A DNA stretch of 24,854 bases from Gammaproteobacteria bacterium (GTDB lineage Bacteria; Pseudomonadota; Gammaproteobacteria; HK1). Position 1 is the first letter of the stretch, and each line of letters starts with the position of its first letter. Of this stretch, positions 14,322 to 22,726 are shown one piece after another. The stretch covers positions 1 to 24,854 of the forward strand of contig JAJECB010000113.1 of the NCBI GenBank assembly GCA_022822245.1, in the 5' to 3' direction. The notes beneath the pieces are model-generated. The model saw only the letters and a list, made by a program, of their open reading frames with translations, had not been told where the DNA came from and made no database searches. The translations under genes were made by a program, and so were the position numbers.

Positions 14322-14665
14322 ATCGCATCCCTACGACGGTCTCCCGCTCGACCGCCTCACCCGGCCCGGCCTCCGTTCCGGGGCAAGCCCCTCTCCCGAT
14401 CCTCGCCCGCGCTTCCCGGCCCGGCCCGGGTGCGCGCGACACGATCGAGCGCAGCGCCGGAGTCGAGCACGGCCGGGAGCCCGCAGTAGGCGACGGCCGA
14501 CGGGCGGCGAAGCGTTGCACGCGGCGGCCACGACGAACGCTGAAGGGGACGGGGACGGATCCCGGTGGGTGGCACCTGGTCATGGGCGGAGTAGACTCGT
14601 GGACGAGGGATCGTTTTCACGGTTGGACCCGACGCGGCAGGGTCCCGAAGAGAAGGGGCACAGAA
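14322..14665. other. Intergenic region, 344 bp, no gene seen
   Basis: No coding frame with recognisable content. A short GGGGC-aa-GCCCC hairpin at 14380-14391 lies downstream of the CoA-transferase gene but lacks a T-tract. The last bases carry a purine-rich ribosome binding site (GAAGGGG) for the next gene. Confidence 0.5.
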
Positions 14666-15031
14666 ATGGCCGCAAAGTCGGAGTCGGTCACGGAACGGGG
14701 GTCGGCGTGGTCGTGGTCCCGCGCCCGCGAGGTGGCGGTGGTGTTTGGCGCCGGGCTGACGGGGGTGGGGGTGCTGCTCGCAGGGTTGATCTATACGGCT
14801 CAGCCGTTGCGCGAAGACGTGCGAATCTTGCAGGCGACGATGGTGGAGGTTCGAGAGCGTCTGGTACGGGTAGAGGAAGGTCAGGCCCGGCCCGGGGAAG
14901 GTCAGGCCCGGCTCGATGAGAGTCAGGTTCGGCTCGATGAGAGTCAGGTTCGGCTCGAGGAGGGTCAGGTCCGGCTTCAGGAGGATATCGGCCGGATTCT
15001 CGTCCTGCTCGCGCGTCGAACGGACGGTTAG
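14666..15031 (+). CDS. Small single-pass membrane protein with heptad-repeat coiled coil, unknown function
   Basis: A 121-residue protein with a GAAGGGG ribosome binding site. Residues about 23-45 (AVVFGAGLTGVGVLLAGLIYTA) form one membrane segment. Then LREDVRILQATMVEVRERLVRVEEG begins a coiled coil that becomes regular heptads: EEGQARP, GEGQARL, DESQVRL, DESQVRL, EEGQVRL, QEDIGRI, ending LVLLARRTDG. The protein family was not recognised. Its architecture (short N-terminus, one TM, repeated charged coiled coil) resembles small tethered oligomerising proteins. Codon and repeat structure show tandem duplication of a 21-bp unit. Convergent neighbours give no functional hint. Confidence 0.75.
   Translation: MAAKSESVTERGSAWSWSRAREVAVVFGAGLTGVGVLLAGLIYTAQPLREDVRILQATMVEVRERLVRVEEGQARPGEGQARLDESQVRLDESQVRLEEGQVRLQEDIGRILVLLARRTDG
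14873..14998 (+). repeat. 21-bp in-frame tandem repeat (heptad units)
   Basis: Six 21-bp units at 14873, 14894, 14915, 14936, 14957 and 14978 encode the heptads of the small coiled-coil protein. Units three and four (14915-14935 and 14936-14956) are identical, units one, two and five are close, and unit six is divergent. The array can change length without shifting the frame. Confidence 0.9.
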
Positions 15032-15180
15032 CCCGCCCTTGCGATAGCGGAGGCGCCTTGGCGCGCCCGGCAGCCGGACCGGTGGGCGCTACGGCCGTGG
15101 CGCCTGACTTCCCGATAGAGCCTGAAGCGGTGCCTCGACCGGCTCTCGCATCTCCAGACTCCATAGCCAACGGTTCCATT

Positions 15181-15227
15181 GCACACCATGTCGTCAGATT
15201 TCGTCGAAATTTGACGACATGGTGTGC
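15181..15227. repeat. Perfect 47-nt hairpin in a convergent gene gap
   Basis: GCACACCATGTCGTCA (15181-15196) and TGACGACATGGTGTGC (15212-15227) are perfect reverse complements. The 15-nt centre GATTTCGTCGAAATT is itself nearly palindromic (GATTTC-gtc-GAAATT), so almost the whole 47 nt can pair. It lies between the converging coiled-coil and amidohydrolase genes, 150 bp after the first stop and 86 bp after the second. It could be a bidirectional terminator or a mobile REP-type palindrome. No T-tract follows. Confidence 0.85.
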
Positions 15228-15312
15228 AGCGAAGCGCATCCGGCGGCTGGCTCGAAAGCCCCAGCGGCCCGGTTGCACCGGACCCCGGCGAGGCCGAACC
15301 GACGGAGGGAGC

Positions 15313-16434
15313 TCAGGCGGCGGCGGGGAGGCGGCTCGTGTCGAGGCCGTAGAGGCGGGCGACGTTGTCGTGCAGCACGAGGTCCTTCTCCGCTTCGGTC
15401 AGATCCGCCGCCTGCTCACGGAGCACTTCCTGCGACCACGGCCACGTCGAGTCGCTGTGCGGGTAGTCGTTCGCCCACATCATGCGCTCGATGTTCATGT
15501 GGTCCTTGAGCCGGAACGCGGTATGGTCGTCCTGGAACGTGAAGTAGACGTGCTCGCGGAAGTACTCGCTCGGCATCCGCTCGAGCTCCCGCCCCCGGAG
15601 CCAGTGGCGGTGCCGCTTGTAGGCGTGGTCCATGCGGTACATGAAGTGGGGAACCCACCCGCCGTCGGCCTCGACCGACACGATGCGAAGCTCGGGGTGG
15701 CGCATGAAGATGCCGTCGAAGACGAACATGCTCATGAGGTCCTGGTTCCCGCGCACGATCGACATGAAGCCGTTGATCTTCGAGCCGCGGAACCCCTGCC
15801 GGAGCCCCTCGCTGGAGGTGAGGATGTGGAAGCTCGCGACGAGGCCGAGGTCGACGACGGCGTCGAAGAACTCGCCGTACATCGGGTCGTCGTAGTCCGC
15901 GACGCCGGGGAGCCCCGGGAGCATCACGCCCTTGAACCCCTGGTCGCGGATCGCCTCGAGCTCGCGGATGCCGCCCTCGGGGGTCCGCACCGCGGCCTGC
16001 CCGAGCCCGATGAGGCGGTCGGGGTAGGGCTCGCAGAACTCGACCAGCCACCGGTTGTACGCCTCCATGCACGCCTGCTTGAGCTCGAGGTCGGGGATGT
16101 TGCAGAGCTCCATGCCGACCGACGGATACAGCACCTCCGCCGCGATCCCGTCCCGGTCCTGGGCCTCGATCCGGGCGTGGGGCTCCCAGCCGCCGCGGTG
16201 GAGCTTCTCGAACTTCGCGCCCCGCGGGGAGAGCTCCTCGGGGGGCTTGCCCGCCGCAGAGACGAGGGCGAGAGGGATGCGCTGCTCGCTCCCCTCGATG
16301 CGGAACACGTCGCCCCGCTTCTCGTCGTGGAACATGACCGGCGCGCGGTCGCGGAACTTCGGGTCGATGCGGCCGACGTAGCAGTCGGGCGGCTCAACGA
16401 CGTGGCTGTCGGAGGAGATGATGGGCTTCGTCAC
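15313..16434 (-). CDS. Amidohydrolase family 2 (ACMSD-like TIM-barrel) metal-dependent hydrolase
   Basis: A 373-residue protein from GTG 16434 (MTKPIISSDSHVVEPPDCY). Metal-site features include Asp9-Ser-His11, FHILTS (His203) and NDYPHSDSTWPWS (Asp323), with EADGGWVPHFMYRMDHA between. This is the pattern of amidohydrolase_2 proteins, which decarboxylate or hydrolyse cyclic and aromatic acids and often accompany LLM, CoA-ligase and ACAD genes. The frame is open further upstream to 16710, but that stretch runs through a REP-like repeat and is not family-like. No strong ribosome binding site is seen. It diverges from the acyl-CoA synthetase gene. The substrate is unknown. Confidence 0.9.
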   Translation of the reverse strand: MTKPIISSDSHVVEPPDCYVGRIDPKFRDRAPVMFHDEKRGDVFRIEGSEQRIPLALVSAAGKPPEELSPRGAKFEKLHRGGWEPHARIEAQDRDGIAAEVLYPSVGMELCNIPDLELKQACMEAYNRWLVEFCEPYPDRLIGLGQAAVRTPEGGIRELEAIRDQGFKGVMLPGLPGVADYDDPMYGEFFDAVVDLGLVASFHILTSSEGLRQGFRGSKINGFMSIVRGNQDLMSMFVFDGIFMRHPELRIVSVEADGGWVPHFMYRMDHAYKRHRHWLRGRELERMPSEYFREHVYFTFQDDHTAFRLKDHMNIERMMWANDYPHSDSTWPWSQEVLREQAADLTEAEKDLVLHDNVARLYGLDTSRLPAAA

Positions 16435-16509
16435 GCGCGCTTCGTCCGTGTCCGTGCGGCCGGGGACTATAGCAAAATGACCGCGCGGCGAATCCGGCCG
16501 CCGGCCCTG

Positions 16510-16616
16510 GAGATCGGAGTCAGGGACTCGGCAGGAATCGGGGTCAAGGGCGAATTTCGGAACCGGGTAGCGGAACCGGGTGAGGACCGCGAAATTCGAC
16601 CCTGACCCCGATTTCC
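16510..16616. repeat. REP/BIME-like repeat cluster
   Basis: Three related units with core ATCGGGGTCAGGG occur: direct at about 16512-16525 (atcggagtcaggg), direct at 16534-16560 (extended to CGAATTTCGG) and inverted at 16588-16616. The last two can form a long imperfect stem of about 25 bp. Between them CGGAACCGGGT is repeated at 16558-16568 and 16571-16581. The cluster sits between the divergent amidohydrolase and acyl-CoA synthetase genes. Its GGGGTCAGGG-type arms resemble REP sequences mobilised by RAYT transposases, but no transposase is in the window. Confidence 0.7.
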
Positions 16617-16643
16617 GGAATGAGGCGTCAACACGGAGGAGAG

Positions 16644-18416
16644 ATGGACGACCGAGCCGAGGGGATCCGCCCGAGCCCGACGTACACGCTGCCCGAGCGG
16701 CACCGCGCACGCTGGAACGGCCGCACCCCGGTCGGGGAGCTGCCCGCGCGGGCCGCCGAACGCTGGGGGAACCGGGAGTCGCTCGTCTTCGGGGCGGTGC
16801 GCCAGTCCTTCACGGAGGTCGCGCGCCGGGTGGACGAGACGGCGAAGGGGCTCATCGCGCTCGGGGTCGCGCCGGGCGACAAGGTCTGCCTGTGGCTCAA
16901 CAACTGCCCCGAGTGGATCCACCTCCTCTTCGCGGTCGCGCGGATCGGCGCGGTCCTCGTTCCCGCGAACACGCGCTTTCGCACCGGCGACATCGAGTAC
17001 CTCGTGCGCCAGGGCGACTGCTCGACCCTCATCACCCACGACGTCTCGGGCCCCGTCGACTACCTCGAGATGGTGCGCGAGCTCGTGCCGGAGAGCCTCG
17101 CCGCGCCTCCCGCCGGGCCGCTTCGAAGCGAGCGCTTCCCGCTCCTCGAGCGGATCGTCACCGTGTCGGACGGGGAGCACCGGGGGACCACCCCCCTCCC
17201 CGCCCTCGTCGAGGCGGGGCGGGCGGTGAGCGACGCGGCGCTCGCCGAGCGGGCGGGCCGGGTGTCGGTGGACAACACCCTCTTCATCATGTTCACCTCA
17301 GGGACCACCGGCTTCCCCAAGGGGGTGATGCGAAGCCACCACCTCCTCCGCAACCAGTGCGACCGGATGGAGCGGCTCGCGATCAGCGAGTCGGACGTGG
17401 TGCTCAACTACCTCCCCCTCTTCCACATCTTCGGATACGTGGACGGGCCGCTCCTCTCGGTGATGGCGGGGAACCGGCAGGTCCTCACCGGGACCTTCGA
17501 CCCCGACGAGTGCATCGACCTCGTCGAGGCCGAGCGGGCGACCCAGATGCAGGGCTTCGACAGCCACCTCAAGGCGCTGATGGACGCCCAGGAGCGCCGC
17601 CCGCGCGACACGTCGAGCTTGCGGATCGGCTTCTTCCCGAGCGGGATGGCGAGCTCGGTCCCGGTCGTCCGCCGCGCCCGCGAGGTGTTCCCGACCATGC
17701 GGACCCTCACCGCCTACGGCTCGACGGAGGGTGGAGCGAACATCTGCACCTCGTTCCTCGATTCGACCGAGGAGCAGCGCTGCGAGACCTCCGGGCATCC
17801 CTGCGACGGGTTCGAGATCCGGATTGCCGACCCGGAGACCGGGGCGGAGCTGCTGGCGGGAACCCCGGGGGAGATTCTCGTCCGGAGCTACAACCTCATG
17901 CAGGGCTACTACCGGAAGCCCGAGGAGACGGCGGCCGCGATCGATGCCGACGGGTGGCTCCGGAGCGGCGACCTCGGCTACCTCCGCGAGGACGGATACC
18001 TCCGTTTCCTCGGCCGCTGCAAGGACATGCTCAAGGTCGGGGGGGAGAACGTCGATCCGGTCGAGGTCGAGCAGCTCCTCCTCGGGCACCCCGGGGTGCG
18101 GGAAGTGGCGGTGGTCGCCTTTCCCGACGAGCGGCTGACGGAGGTGGGCGTCGCGTTCGTCGTTCCGAGCGACAGCGGCGCAGCCGCTCCCGGCGCGGGG
18201 GACCGCGGCGGCGCGGCCGGTGAGGGGGATGCGCGGCGCGAGGCGCTCGCCGAGGAGATCCTCGAGTTCGGCCGGGGCCGGGTGGCGAGCTTCAAGCTCC
18301 CGCGCCACGTCCTCTTCGTCCCCGCGCTCCCGATGACCTCGAGCGGCAAGGTCCGCAAGGCGGAGCTCCGCGGGCGCGCCCTGACGCAGCTCGGAGCCAA
18401 AGCCGAGACCCAGTAG
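16644..18416 (+). CDS. Acyl-CoA synthetase / AMP-dependent ligase (ANL superfamily)
   Basis: A 590-residue enzyme that activates a carboxylic acid to its CoA thioester through an acyl-adenylate. The ATG has GGAGGAG directly upstream. Motifs: P-loop FTSGTTGFPKG (217-227), FHIFGYVDG, TAYGSTEGG (Tyr358 region), SGDLGYLREDGYLRFLGR (Asp443), KVGGENVDPVEVE and SSGKVRK with catalytic Lys569. A Gly/Ala-rich insertion (about residues 512-535) interrupts the C-terminal domain. The substrate class (fatty, cyclic or aromatic acid) cannot be fixed. It diverges from the amidohydrolase and is followed by the exporter genes on the other strand. Confidence 0.94.
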   Translation: MDDRAEGIRPSPTYTLPERHRARWNGRTPVGELPARAAERWGNRESLVFGAVRQSFTEVARRVDETAKGLIALGVAPGDKVCLWLNNCPEWIHLLFAVARIGAVLVPANTRFRTGDIEYLVRQGDCSTLITHDVSGPVDYLEMVRELVPESLAAPPAGPLRSERFPLLERIVTVSDGEHRGTTPLPALVEAGRAVSDAALAERAGRVSVDNTLFIMFTSGTTGFPKGVMRSHHLLRNQCDRMERLAISESDVVLNYLPLFHIFGYVDGPLLSVMAGNRQVLTGTFDPDECIDLVEAERATQMQGFDSHLKALMDAQERRPRDTSSLRIGFFPSGMASSVPVVRRAREVFPTMRTLTAYGSTEGGANICTSFLDSTEEQRCETSGHPCDGFEIRIADPETGAELLAGTPGEILVRSYNLMQGYYRKPEETAAAIDADGWLRSGDLGYLREDGYLRFLGRCKDMLKVGGENVDPVEVEQLLLGHPGVREVAVVAFPDERLTEVGVAFVVPSDSGAAAPGAGDRGGAAGEGDARREALAEEILEFGRGRVASFKLPRHVLFVPALPMTSSGKVRKAELRGRALTQLGAKAETQ

Positions 18417-18552
18417 GAGTGCTCGCGGGGCCGCGCGGGGCCTACACGCAGGAAACAGTCTCGCGCGGGTCGCATGACGTCAGGGTATTCGTCAGCATAG
18501 CCGGCCCGAGGCAAGTTCCTCCCGGAGCGGCTTGCACGATCCGCGGAAGAAG

Positions 18553-18570
18553 GGGCCTTTCCAAAGGCCC
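18553..18570 (-). terminator. Rho-independent-like terminator of the ABC exporter operon
   Basis: GGGCCTTT-cc-AAAGGCCC forms an 8-bp stem 20 bp downstream of the exporter stop at 18590. Read on the minus strand it is followed by a short pyrimidine run (CCTTCTTCC). This is the most terminator-like hairpin in the window, although the T-tract is interrupted. Confidence 0.55.
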
Positions 18571-18589
18571 GGCGGGCCAGTACCCCGAA

Positions 18590-20452
18590 TCATGGGTCTT
18601 CGGATGCTCCGTGCGAGTCCTCGCCCACGAGGCGGGCGTAGGCGCCGACACGGCGGACGAGCTCGTCGTGGGTGCCCGTCTCCACCACCTCGCCCGCCTC
18701 CAGCACCACGATCCGGTCCGCCCCGCGGATGGTGCTGAGGCGGTGCGCGATCGCGATGACCGTGCGCGTCTCGTAGAGGCGGGCGAGGGCACGCTCGATC
18801 AGCTCCTCGGTCATCGAGTCGACCGAGCTCGTCGCCTCGTCCAGCACCACGAGCTCGGCGTCGGCCGCGACGGCGCGGGCAAACGAGATGAGCTGGGCCT
18901 GGCCGGCGGAGAGGTTCGCCCCGCCGTGCGCCACCTCGAAGCGGTAGCCGCCCGGCAGCGCCCGGATGAACGCGTCCGCCTGCACCTGGCGCGCCGCCCG
19001 CTCCGCCGCGGCCGGCTCCAGCCGGCCCAGGGTGATGTTGAACTCGACGGAGCCGTGGAACAGGAACACGTTCTGGTGCACGACGGACACCATGCGCCCG
19101 ATCCGGTCCGCGTCGAACGAGGTGATCTCTTCCCCGTTCAGCCGGATGGAGCCCTCGTAGCCTCCGTAGGAACGGGCGATCAGGCGGACGATCGACGACT
19201 TGCCGGAGCCGGTCGCCCCCACGATGGCGACCGTCTCGCCTCTCCGGACCTCGAGGTCGATCCCCCGCAGCACCTCCGGCTGATGCGGGGCGTACCGAAA
19301 CCGGACACCCTCGAGGTCGAGCCGCTCGAAGCGCGGCGCCGCGACCGCTTCCGGCTCCCCGCACCTCGTCTCCGCCAACCCCGCCAACTCCGCCGGCTCC
19401 GCCGGATCGGGGGGTTCGGCGAGGAGACCCCCGATATGGTCGAGCGCCCCGAGGGCCCGCTGCAGAATCGCGAGCTGCTGGGCAAGCTCGCGCACCGGAA
19501 CGAAGAGGCGCTGGATGTACTCCATGAAGGCGACGAGCACGCCGATGGTCATGGTCCCCGCGAGCAGGGCGCCCGCCGAGTACCAGAGGACCACCGCCAG
19601 GCCGAGGCTCGTCAGCCCTTCGACGAGCGAATAGAGCATCGCGTCGTAGAGGTTGGAGGTGTTCTGCGCCGAGTAGAAGCGGCGGTTGCGCCGCTCGAAG
19701 GCGGCGAGCACCTTCGCCTCCGCCGCGTAGAGCTGCACTGTCTTGACCCCGGCGAGGCACTCCTGGAGGTAGCCGGTCGCCTCCGAGAGGGCCCGCCGCG
19801 CCCAGAGGAAGGAGGACCGCACCCGGCGCTGAAAGAAGTCCATCACGACGAGCAGCACCGGCAGCATCGCGAGGAGGACGAGGGTCGCCTTCCAGCTCAG
19901 CCAGAACATCATCGCGAGGAACGCGGCCGTCTTCAGGAGATCCGCGATGAGGGAGAGGGCGTGCCCGGCGAGGCTCTCGCCGAGGGCCTCCACGTCGCTC
20001 GTCACCCGGGTGAGGACCGAGCCGATCGGGTTGCGGTCGAAGTAGCTCCGGGGGAGGCGGAGGGTGCGCCGGTAGACCGTTTCGCGGAGCGCGCTCAGCA
20101 GCTCGTGACCGGTGCGCTGCAGGATGCGCACGTAGAGGGCGTCCGCGAGGTACCCGGCCACCACCACCCCCGCGGCGAGTCCGACGAGGGCGAGCAGGGG
20201 CTCGCGAAGGGCGCCGAGCTCTCCCGCGGCGACGGCGGGCAGCAGGTAGTCGTCCACCGCGACCTTGGTCAGGTACGGCACCAGGGCCGCCATCCCCGCC
20301 GACACCGGGAGCAGGGCGAGCACCGCCGCGAAGCGCCAGCGGTACCGGAAGAGGTGGGGGCGCATCGCGGCGATGACCGCCGCCGCGTTTCCGTCGCGGG
20401 CGAAGCGCCGCCACCGGGACGGAAGACGCGCAAGGAGGGTGAGCGGGCGCAT
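18590..20452 (-). CDS. ABC exporter half-transporter, catalytic-Glu subunit (MdlB-like)
   Basis: A 620-residue fused membrane/ATPase subunit. The N-terminal part has about six membrane segments (from YRWRFAAVLALLPVSAGMAALVPYLTKVAVDDY). The ATPase domain has Walker A GATGSGKSS (412-420), VVHQNVFLF, signature LSAGQ (514-518, Ala for Gly), Walker B LVVLDEATSSVD (Asp538, Glu539) and AHRLST. A Pro/Ala/Glu-rich linker (PPDPAEPAELAGLAE) joins the domains. ATG 20452 overlaps the upstream subunit's TGA (TGATG), with GGAGG about 10 nt before; an in-frame ATG at 20488 is less likely. It pairs with the product of 20452-22428. Substrate unknown: lipid or drug export are family possibilities. Confidence 0.93.
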   Translation of the reverse strand: MRPLTLLARLPSRWRRFARDGNAAAVIAAMRPHLFRYRWRFAAVLALLPVSAGMAALVPYLTKVAVDDYLLPAVAAGELGALREPLLALVGLAAGVVVAGYLADALYVRILQRTGHELLSALRETVYRRTLRLPRSYFDRNPIGSVLTRVTSDVEALGESLAGHALSLIADLLKTAAFLAMMFWLSWKATLVLLAMLPVLLVVMDFFQRRVRSSFLWARRALSEATGYLQECLAGVKTVQLYAAEAKVLAAFERRNRRFYSAQNTSNLYDAMLYSLVEGLTSLGLAVVLWYSAGALLAGTMTIGVLVAFMEYIQRLFVPVRELAQQLAILQRALGALDHIGGLLAEPPDPAEPAELAGLAETRCGEPEAVAAPRFERLDLEGVRFRYAPHQPEVLRGIDLEVRRGETVAIVGATGSGKSSIVRLIARSYGGYEGSIRLNGEEITSFDADRIGRMVSVVHQNVFLFHGSVEFNITLGRLEPAAAERAARQVQADAFIRALPGGYRFEVAHGGANLSAGQAQLISFARAVAADAELVVLDEATSSVDSMTEELIERALARLYETRTVIAIAHRLSTIRGADRIVVLEAGEVVETGTHDELVRRVGAYARLVGEDSHGASEDP

Positions 20453-22428
20453 CACCGCATCGCCTCCTCGTCCGTCTGCCGCCGCCACGCCTCGCGGTAG
20501 GGGCCTTCGCGGGCGGCGAGGTCGCGGTGGTGTCCCTCGTCGACCACCCGCCCGCGGTCGAGCACGATCACCCGATCGGCCCGTTCGAGCACGCTGATGC
20601 GATGCGAGACGACGAGGATGGAGCGCGCCGTCGCGAGAGCGTGGATACGGTCGACGAGCGCGCGCTCGGTGTCGTGGTCCACCGCGGACAGGACGTCGTC
20701 GAGGAGCAGCAGGTCGCAGGGCTTGAGCATGGCGCGGGCGAGCGCCACCCGCTGCTTCTGACCTCCGGAGAGGGTGATCCCGCGCTCCCCGACGACGGTC
20801 CGGAGCCCGGCCGGCATGCGCGCGAGGTCGGGGCCGAGGGCGGCGTCGGCGACCGCCCGCTCCACGAACGCATCGAGGGGCCCCGGTCGGGACCCGGACC
20901 CGTCCCCGGAAGCGGCCAACTCACCGGCCGGGTGCGGGCCGCCCGCCCTGCCACCGTCTCCTGTCCCTCCGCCCGCGGGACCGGCGACCCCCTCCCCGCG
21001 CGATTCCCCCGCGCCCTCTTCCCGCGTCTCCGCCGGGCGTGCGTCTGCGTCCGTCCCCTCGTCCACCCCGAACGCGACGTTGGCCCGCAGGGTGTCGGAG
21101 AACAGGAACGGCTCCTGGGTGACCGTCACGACGTGTCGGCGAAGCTCGCCGGGGTCGGCATCGCGGACGTCCACCCCGTCCAGCCGCACCGCCCCGGCGG
21201 GCGGCACGAGGTACCGATTCAGGAGGTTGACGAGGGTGGTCTTGCCGCTCCCGACCGGTCCGAAGACCCCCACCACCTCCCCGGGGGCGACCTTCAGGCT
21301 CACCCCGTCGAGCACCGGGCGCTCCGGCTCGTCCGGATAGGCGAAGCGAAGGCCGTCGACCTTGAGCCCCTCCCCGAGGCGGACCGGCAGGGCTGCTCCG
21401 GGACGCGGAGCGGGACGGGACGGCTCCGCCGCGAACACCTCGAGCAGGCTCCCGAGGCACGTCATGCCCCGCTGGAGGAGGAACGTGAGGAAGGTTGCCC
21501 CCATGAGCGGCCCGACCAGCATCGAGAGGTACACCATGAACGCGGTGAAGCCGCCGATCGTGATCTCTCCGGCGACGACCGCGAAGCCTCCCACCAGCAC
21601 GACGAGGACCTTGAGCCCGTTCACGAGGTGGGTGAGGAGCGGGAAGAACCAGGCCCGCACCGCCGCCATCCCGAGCCCCGCGTCGCGCACCTCCCCGCTC
21701 AGGGCCGCGAAGCGCCGCTCCGCCCAGCCGAGGCCGCGGAACGACTTGAGGGGGTCGAGCCCGCCGTAGGACTCCACCGTGAAGTCGGAGAGCTCCTGGA
21801 GGGCCTTCATGTGCCGAATCTGGTTCCGGCGCATCCGCTGCACCGCGACCTGGAGCACGAGGAATCCGACCGCGATGGGGAGCGCGCAGTAGAGGGTCAA
21901 GCCCGGCGAGATCCGGTACATGTACCAGGGGGCGAGGGTGAGGGTGCCGGCGGTCTGGATGAGCATCATCGTCCCCATCCCCAGCAGCATCCGCACTCCG
22001 TTGATGTCGTTGTTGATGCGCGAGATGAGCTCGCCGGTGGGGTTGGCGAGGAAGTACTCGCGGTCCTGGCCGAGGAGGTGGGCGAGGAGACGGTTCTTGA
22101 GGTCGAACTCGACGCGCCGGCCGGGGACGAGGAAGAGCATCCGCGAGACGGTCCGGGTGAGCACCATCGCCACCGCGAATCCCAGGATGAGCCAGACGTT
22201 GGCGAGGACCGCGCTCCCCGATCCGCCGGAGGCCAGGAGATCGATCGCCTCCTGGAGGTAGCGGGGGATGGCGAGGCTCATCCAGAGGGTGAGGGCGAGG
22301 AACCCCGCGCCGGCGCCGAACGACCCGGCGTGCTCGCCGACGAGCCGGAGGAGATAGCGAAGGCGCTCGAAGGTGGACGGCATCGGTGGGTACGACGCGC
22401 GGGCTGCGTGGTGAGCGTGATCGGACAT
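20452..22428 (-). CDS. ABC exporter half-transporter, degenerate-site subunit (MdlA-like)
   Basis: A 658-residue membrane/ATPase fusion. Its ATPase domain has Walker A GPVGSGKTT (390-398), canonical signature LSGGQKQR (553-560), Walker B LLLLDDVLSAVD in which the catalytic Glu is Asp578, and SHRISV. LDDxLSAVD with a canonical signature is typical of MdlA and of the inactive-site subunit of heterodimeric exporters. A Gly/Ala/Glu-rich insertion of about 60 residues (roughly 455-516) lies between the Q-loop and the signature. ATG 22428 lacks a ribosome binding site; ATG 22383 (MPSTFERLRYLL) is also possible. It is the first gene of a two-gene operon. Confidence 0.93.
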   Translation of the reverse strand: MSDHAHHAARASYPPMPSTFERLRYLLRLVGEHAGSFGAGAGFLALTLWMSLAIPRYLQEAIDLLASGGSGSAVLANVWLILGFAVAMVLTRTVSRMLFLVPGRRVEFDLKNRLLAHLLGQDREYFLANPTGELISRINNDINGVRMLLGMGTMMLIQTAGTLTLAPWYMYRISPGLTLYCALPIAVGFLVLQVAVQRMRRNQIRHMKALQELSDFTVESYGGLDPLKSFRGLGWAERRFAALSGEVRDAGLGMAAVRAWFFPLLTHLVNGLKVLVVLVGGFAVVAGEITIGGFTAFMVYLSMLVGPLMGATFLTFLLQRGMTCLGSLLEVFAAEPSRPAPRPGAALPVRLGEGLKVDGLRFAYPDEPERPVLDGVSLKVAPGEVVGVFGPVGSGKTTLVNLLNRYLVPPAGAVRLDGVDVRDADPGELRRHVVTVTQEPFLFSDTLRANVAFGVDEGTDADARPAETREEGAGESRGEGVAGPAGGGTGDGGRAGGPHPAGELAASGDGSGSRPGPLDAFVERAVADAALGPDLARMPAGLRTVVGERGITLSGGQKQRVALARAMLKPCDLLLLDDVLSAVDHDTERALVDRIHALATARSILVVSHRISVLERADRVIVLDRGRVVDEGHHRDLAAREGPYREAWRRQTDEEAMR

Positions 22429-22514
22429 CAGGCGGGAGCGCGGACGAGCGGGCCGCGGAAGAGACCGCGGGAGCCGTTCCCGGGCCGGATCACGCCCGGA
22501 CGTCGCCGCCGGGA

Positions 22515-22520
22515 AGTATA
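22515..22520 (-). promoter_or_regulatory. Possible -10 box for the ABC exporter operon
   Basis: On the minus strand these bases read TATACT, five of six matches to TATAAT, about 90 bp before ATG 22428. No good -35 is seen at the right distance, so support is weak. Confidence 0.25.
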
Positions 22521-22694
22521 GCCGCTCCGCCGGACCCTCCCCTCTCCCGCCCCGGCATCAGGGACGCTTCACGCCGGCCGGACTTCAGGCAGGACAGGGG
22601 GTCGTCGGATTGGCGGAGCAATGACGCCCGTCCTCACCCGGCGCCGTGAGATGGCCCTGCCCCCGGCATCCGACCGTGCCGCCGCGACCGGGGC

Positions 22695-22700
22695 TATAAT
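22695..22700 (+). promoter_or_regulatory. -10 box of the cfa promoter
   Basis: A perfect TATAAT stands 27 bp before the cfa ATG in otherwise very GC-rich DNA. The implied start of transcription near 22707 leaves a leader of about 20 nt containing the Shine-Dalgarno GGAGGGG (22715-22721). The -35 region (near 22672, gaccgt) is poor, so an activator or alternative sigma factor may be needed. Confidence 0.55.
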
Positions 22701-22726
22701 TTCCCGGTCCATGCGGAGGGGCTTCC

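Noticed and set aside
18492..20414. Second minus-strand frame of 640 codons within the ABC exporter gene
   Set aside because: Same strand but other frame; the overlapping frame has all ABC motifs, this one none.
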